A DNA stretch of 5,693 bases, taken from contig RFNU01000001.1 of the NCBI GenBank assembly GCA_009927065.1, positions 1 to 5,693 of the forward strand. Reading direction: 5' to 3'. Both the position numbers and the translations under genes were made by a program. Positions 4,302 through 5,693 of this stretch are shown here, piece after piece; within the stretch, counting starts at the first letter, position 1; every line of letters starts with the position of its first letter. A model generated the notes under the pieces. The model was not told the origin of the DNA, searched no databases, and saw nothing but the letters and a program-made list of their open reading frames with translations. The DNA is from a bacterium. Its GTDB lineage: Bacteria > Pseudomonadota > Gammaproteobacteria > Berkiellales > Berkiellaceae.

Positions 4302-5018
4302 ATGGAAAACCAGTTTATCAACTTTCTTTCTTATAGACAGAAAAACAAGATTGCTGCTGATGCTTTAAGAAGTATTTGTAAAAATCTAAAAATACCAATA
4401 CAGAGGGATGGAGCAGAACACCTTATACCAATATGGAACGATTATTTCAATATAGAAACAGAGACTTTATTAAATCACGCACTTATAGAATATAGAAGAA
4501 CAGGAGATATTATAAGCACAAGTGAGGGTAAGTTTATATACTTTAATGAAGAAGAAGGAATATTCACAACTGATAGAAATATAAACCAAGAACTTATAAC
4601 AGAGTTTATAAATCCAACAGATATAACACCTATACAGGGAACAGAGAAAATACCAAAAAAACAGAAAAAGAACTTATTACTTCCCGTTGAAAGTGTGAAT
4701 AAGATAGCAAAAGCAGGAGCAGATATAATCACTAATGATAAAACTGGATATGAAATACTACTTAATATCGTTCAGGCATTACAGGAAATCCCTACAAAGA
4801 TGAATAATACAACAAATACAAATGTTTTAAGTATTCAACAAAATCTTTTAGAAGCAAGTGAAAAAGGATTTTTACTAAACCACGAACAAGTTTCAATACT
4901 AACAGGTTTCAGCAAAAGCACAATATCCAGTAAGAAAACAGGTTGGATTAGATATGGATTTACATTCACCAAGGTAAAGGAGGGTTCAACTACACTATGG
5001 AGGGTTTCTAAACCATAG
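4302..5018 (+). CDS. HTH-containing hypothetical protein, 238 aa
   Basis: The C-terminal part (about residues 183-236) reads as a helix-turn-helix: NLLEASEKGFLLNHEQVSIL, then turn TGFS and helix KSTISS. A strand-rich tail GWIRYGFTFTKV...TTLWRVSKP resembles the wing of DNA-binding domains seen in cyanobacterial hypotheticals. The N-terminal part (about 15-65) is helical (AADALRSICKNLKIP...), and the middle (about 90-130) is Lys/Pro/Thr-rich, probably a linker. It follows the recombinase on the same strand, so it is probably co-expressed. It could be a directionality factor, an accessory DNA-binding protein or a regulator. No Shine-Dalgarno sequence is seen near the ATG. The overlapping minus-strand ORF (4475-4732) is a shadow. 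Confidence 0.7.
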   Translation: MENQFINFLSYRQKNKIAADALRSICKNLKIPIQRDGAEHLIPIWNDYFNIETETLLNHALIEYRRTGDIISTSEGKFIYFNEEEGIFTTDRNINQELITEFINPTDITPIQGTEKIPKKQKKNLLLPVESVNKIAKAGADIITNDKTGYEILLNIVQALQEIPTKMNNTTNTNVLSIQQNLLEASEKGFLLNHEQVSILTGFSKSTISSKKTGWIRYGFTFTKVKEGSTTLWRVSKP

Positions 5019-5043
5019 TCAAAAACTACTGCTTTTTTGTAAA

Positions 5044-5070
5044 TCTGGTATAGAATACAGGCAGTTCTAC
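5044..5070 (+). promoter_or_regulatory. Candidate extended -10 promoter with operator-like motif
   Basis: TCTGG-TATAGA places TG at 5046-5047 one base before a -10-like TATAGA (5049-5054). No good -35 box is present, as is allowed for extended -10 promoters. The start would fall near 5061, where GCAGTTCTAC (5061-5070) repeats the GCAGTTCTA found between the -35 and -10 of the recombinase promoter. TAGAA (5051-5055) and TTCTA (5065-5069) form an inverted pair. Confidence 0.4.
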
Positions 5071-5082
5071 AAAAAATCCACT

Positions 5083-5693
5083 ATGGAAACAAAACCAGCA
5101 CCAGCAGAGGCACCCCTTATTGATGTGGATGTATTAGATAATCAAAGTAACTTTGATAAGAGTTATTATCCATTAACAGGACAAAAAGCAGTAGTAGGAG
5201 TTATGGTTAATATGGAAGGTGGATTAAAAGCAAAACTGGAAAGTTTAGTAGAGGAAAACCATTTCCGCAGTTTAACTGGTGCTATGGTTCATTTCTGTGT
5301 AAGTGGTTTAGAGAGAGAGTTTAATGCTTTTATAGAAAATGGAGAAATACCAAGAAGTTTAAGGGGATATTCAACCAACAATATATCATCAAAGATTAAG
5401 AAAGGTGGTTATGGACTTTCTAAAAAGAAAAAGAACGATTTATTAGATAGATTAGATAGTAACCATCTTGTAGATAGGGTGAGTAGAGGAGAAATAACAA
5501 TGGAAGAAATGGATAAAATACTAAAAGAAGCAATACAAGAAAAGTTAGATTTACAAAAACAGGGCATTTATATAAGTGGAAATAAAACAGAGGGAGTATC
5601 TTTATTTGATTGGAAATATGAAGTGAGGGAAGATAAAGAAGTTTATGATGATAGATGGAGAACCTATACCAAAAATGATGTATGCGTTCTAAT
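5083..5693 (+). CDS. Hypothetical protein with RHH-like segment, C-terminus outside window
   Basis: An open frame runs from the ATG at 5083 to the window end (203 codons plus two bases) with no stop. The N-terminal tail (METKPAPAEAPL) is proline/alanine-rich and probably disordered. Residues about 36-80 read as a strand (AVVGVMVNM), a helix (GLKAKLESLVEEN) and a second helix (SLTGAMVHFCVSGLEREF), a plausible ribbon-helix-helix. A lysine-rich region (about 104-118) and a long charged helical region (about 118-160) follow, then a segment rich in aromatic and acidic residues (FDWKYEVREDKEVYDDRW). It could be a DNA-binding partition or regulatory protein of the element. No Shine-Dalgarno sequence is visible. 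The family is not recognised. Confidence 0.75.
   Translation, partial: METKPAPAEAPLIDVDVLDNQSNFDKSYYPLTGQKAVVGVMVNMEGGLKAKLESLVEENHFRSLTGAMVHFCVSGLEREFNAFIENGEIPRSLRGYSTNNISSKIKKGGYGLSKKKKNDLLDRLDSNHLVDRVSRGEITMEEMDKILKEAIQEKLDLQKQGIYISGNKTEGVSLFDWKYEVREDKEVYDDRWRTYTKNDVCVL

Noticed and set aside
4475..4732. Minus-strand ORF of 85 codons
   Set aside because: It is the complement of the HTH protein gene; its apparent hydrophobicity reflects the opposite strand.
5016..5038. Possible terminator after the HTH gene (TAGT/ACTA stem then six T)
   Set aside because: The stem is only 4 bp of mostly A-T pairs and is separated from the T-run by four bases, too weak to call.
1..5693. CRISPR array, rRNA or complete tRNA gene
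   Set aside because: No regularly spaced repeats, no rRNA-like stretch and no cloverleaf were seen on either strand.

Overview
The window is AT-rich DNA (roughly one third G+C by eye) packed with short genes, many joined by ATGA stop/start overlaps. It looks like an accessory replicon or integrative element rather than core chromosome. The best clue to the host is a 179-residue tyrosine recombinase that resembles the short integrases common in cyanobacteria. Together with the low G+C this points to an AT-rich cyanobacterium, possibly a marine picocyanobacterium, but no rRNA, tRNA or housekeeping gene confirms it.

Left part (1-2650), all on the + strand. The end of an unrecognised gene overlaps a 46-codon gene and may be followed by a 27-codon ORF. 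A gap of about 290 bases with small inverted repeats comes next. After it lies a 203-residue protein with the layout of an HUH endonuclease, i.e. a rolling-circle replication initiator or relaxase-like protein. Downstream is a train of small genes: 54 aa, two consecutive small proteins that look like ribbon-helix-helix (RHH) DNA binders (57 and 42 aa), 82 aa, 110 aa, and a 24 or 13 aa peptide. A clear Rho-independent terminator closes the train. The arrangement suggests one replication/copy-control operon.

Middle part (2651-3729). A non-coding stretch carries a 13-bp inverted repeat flanking AT-rich DNA. Next is a minus-strand gene for a winged-helix protein resembling the N-terminal domain of plasmid/phage replication proteins. 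The divergent intergenic region after it holds a perfect 15-bp inverted repeat with a 7-base centre, smaller palindromes, and a near-consensus sigma70 promoter whose -35 box lies inside another inverted repeat.

Right part (3730-5693), + strand. The minimal tyrosine recombinase has all its catalytic residues. It is followed by a 238-residue protein with a C-terminal helix-turn-helix, and by a gene with an RHH-like segment that runs off the window.

The overall reading is a small mobile replicon. One operon would replicate it by HUH nicking under RHH control. A second, opposed cluster would handle integration or resolution. Short repeated motifs (CTGGTA, GCAGTTCTA) in the gaps may be shared operator sites tying the genes together. 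The functions rest on motif reading by eye and have not been checked by any search.
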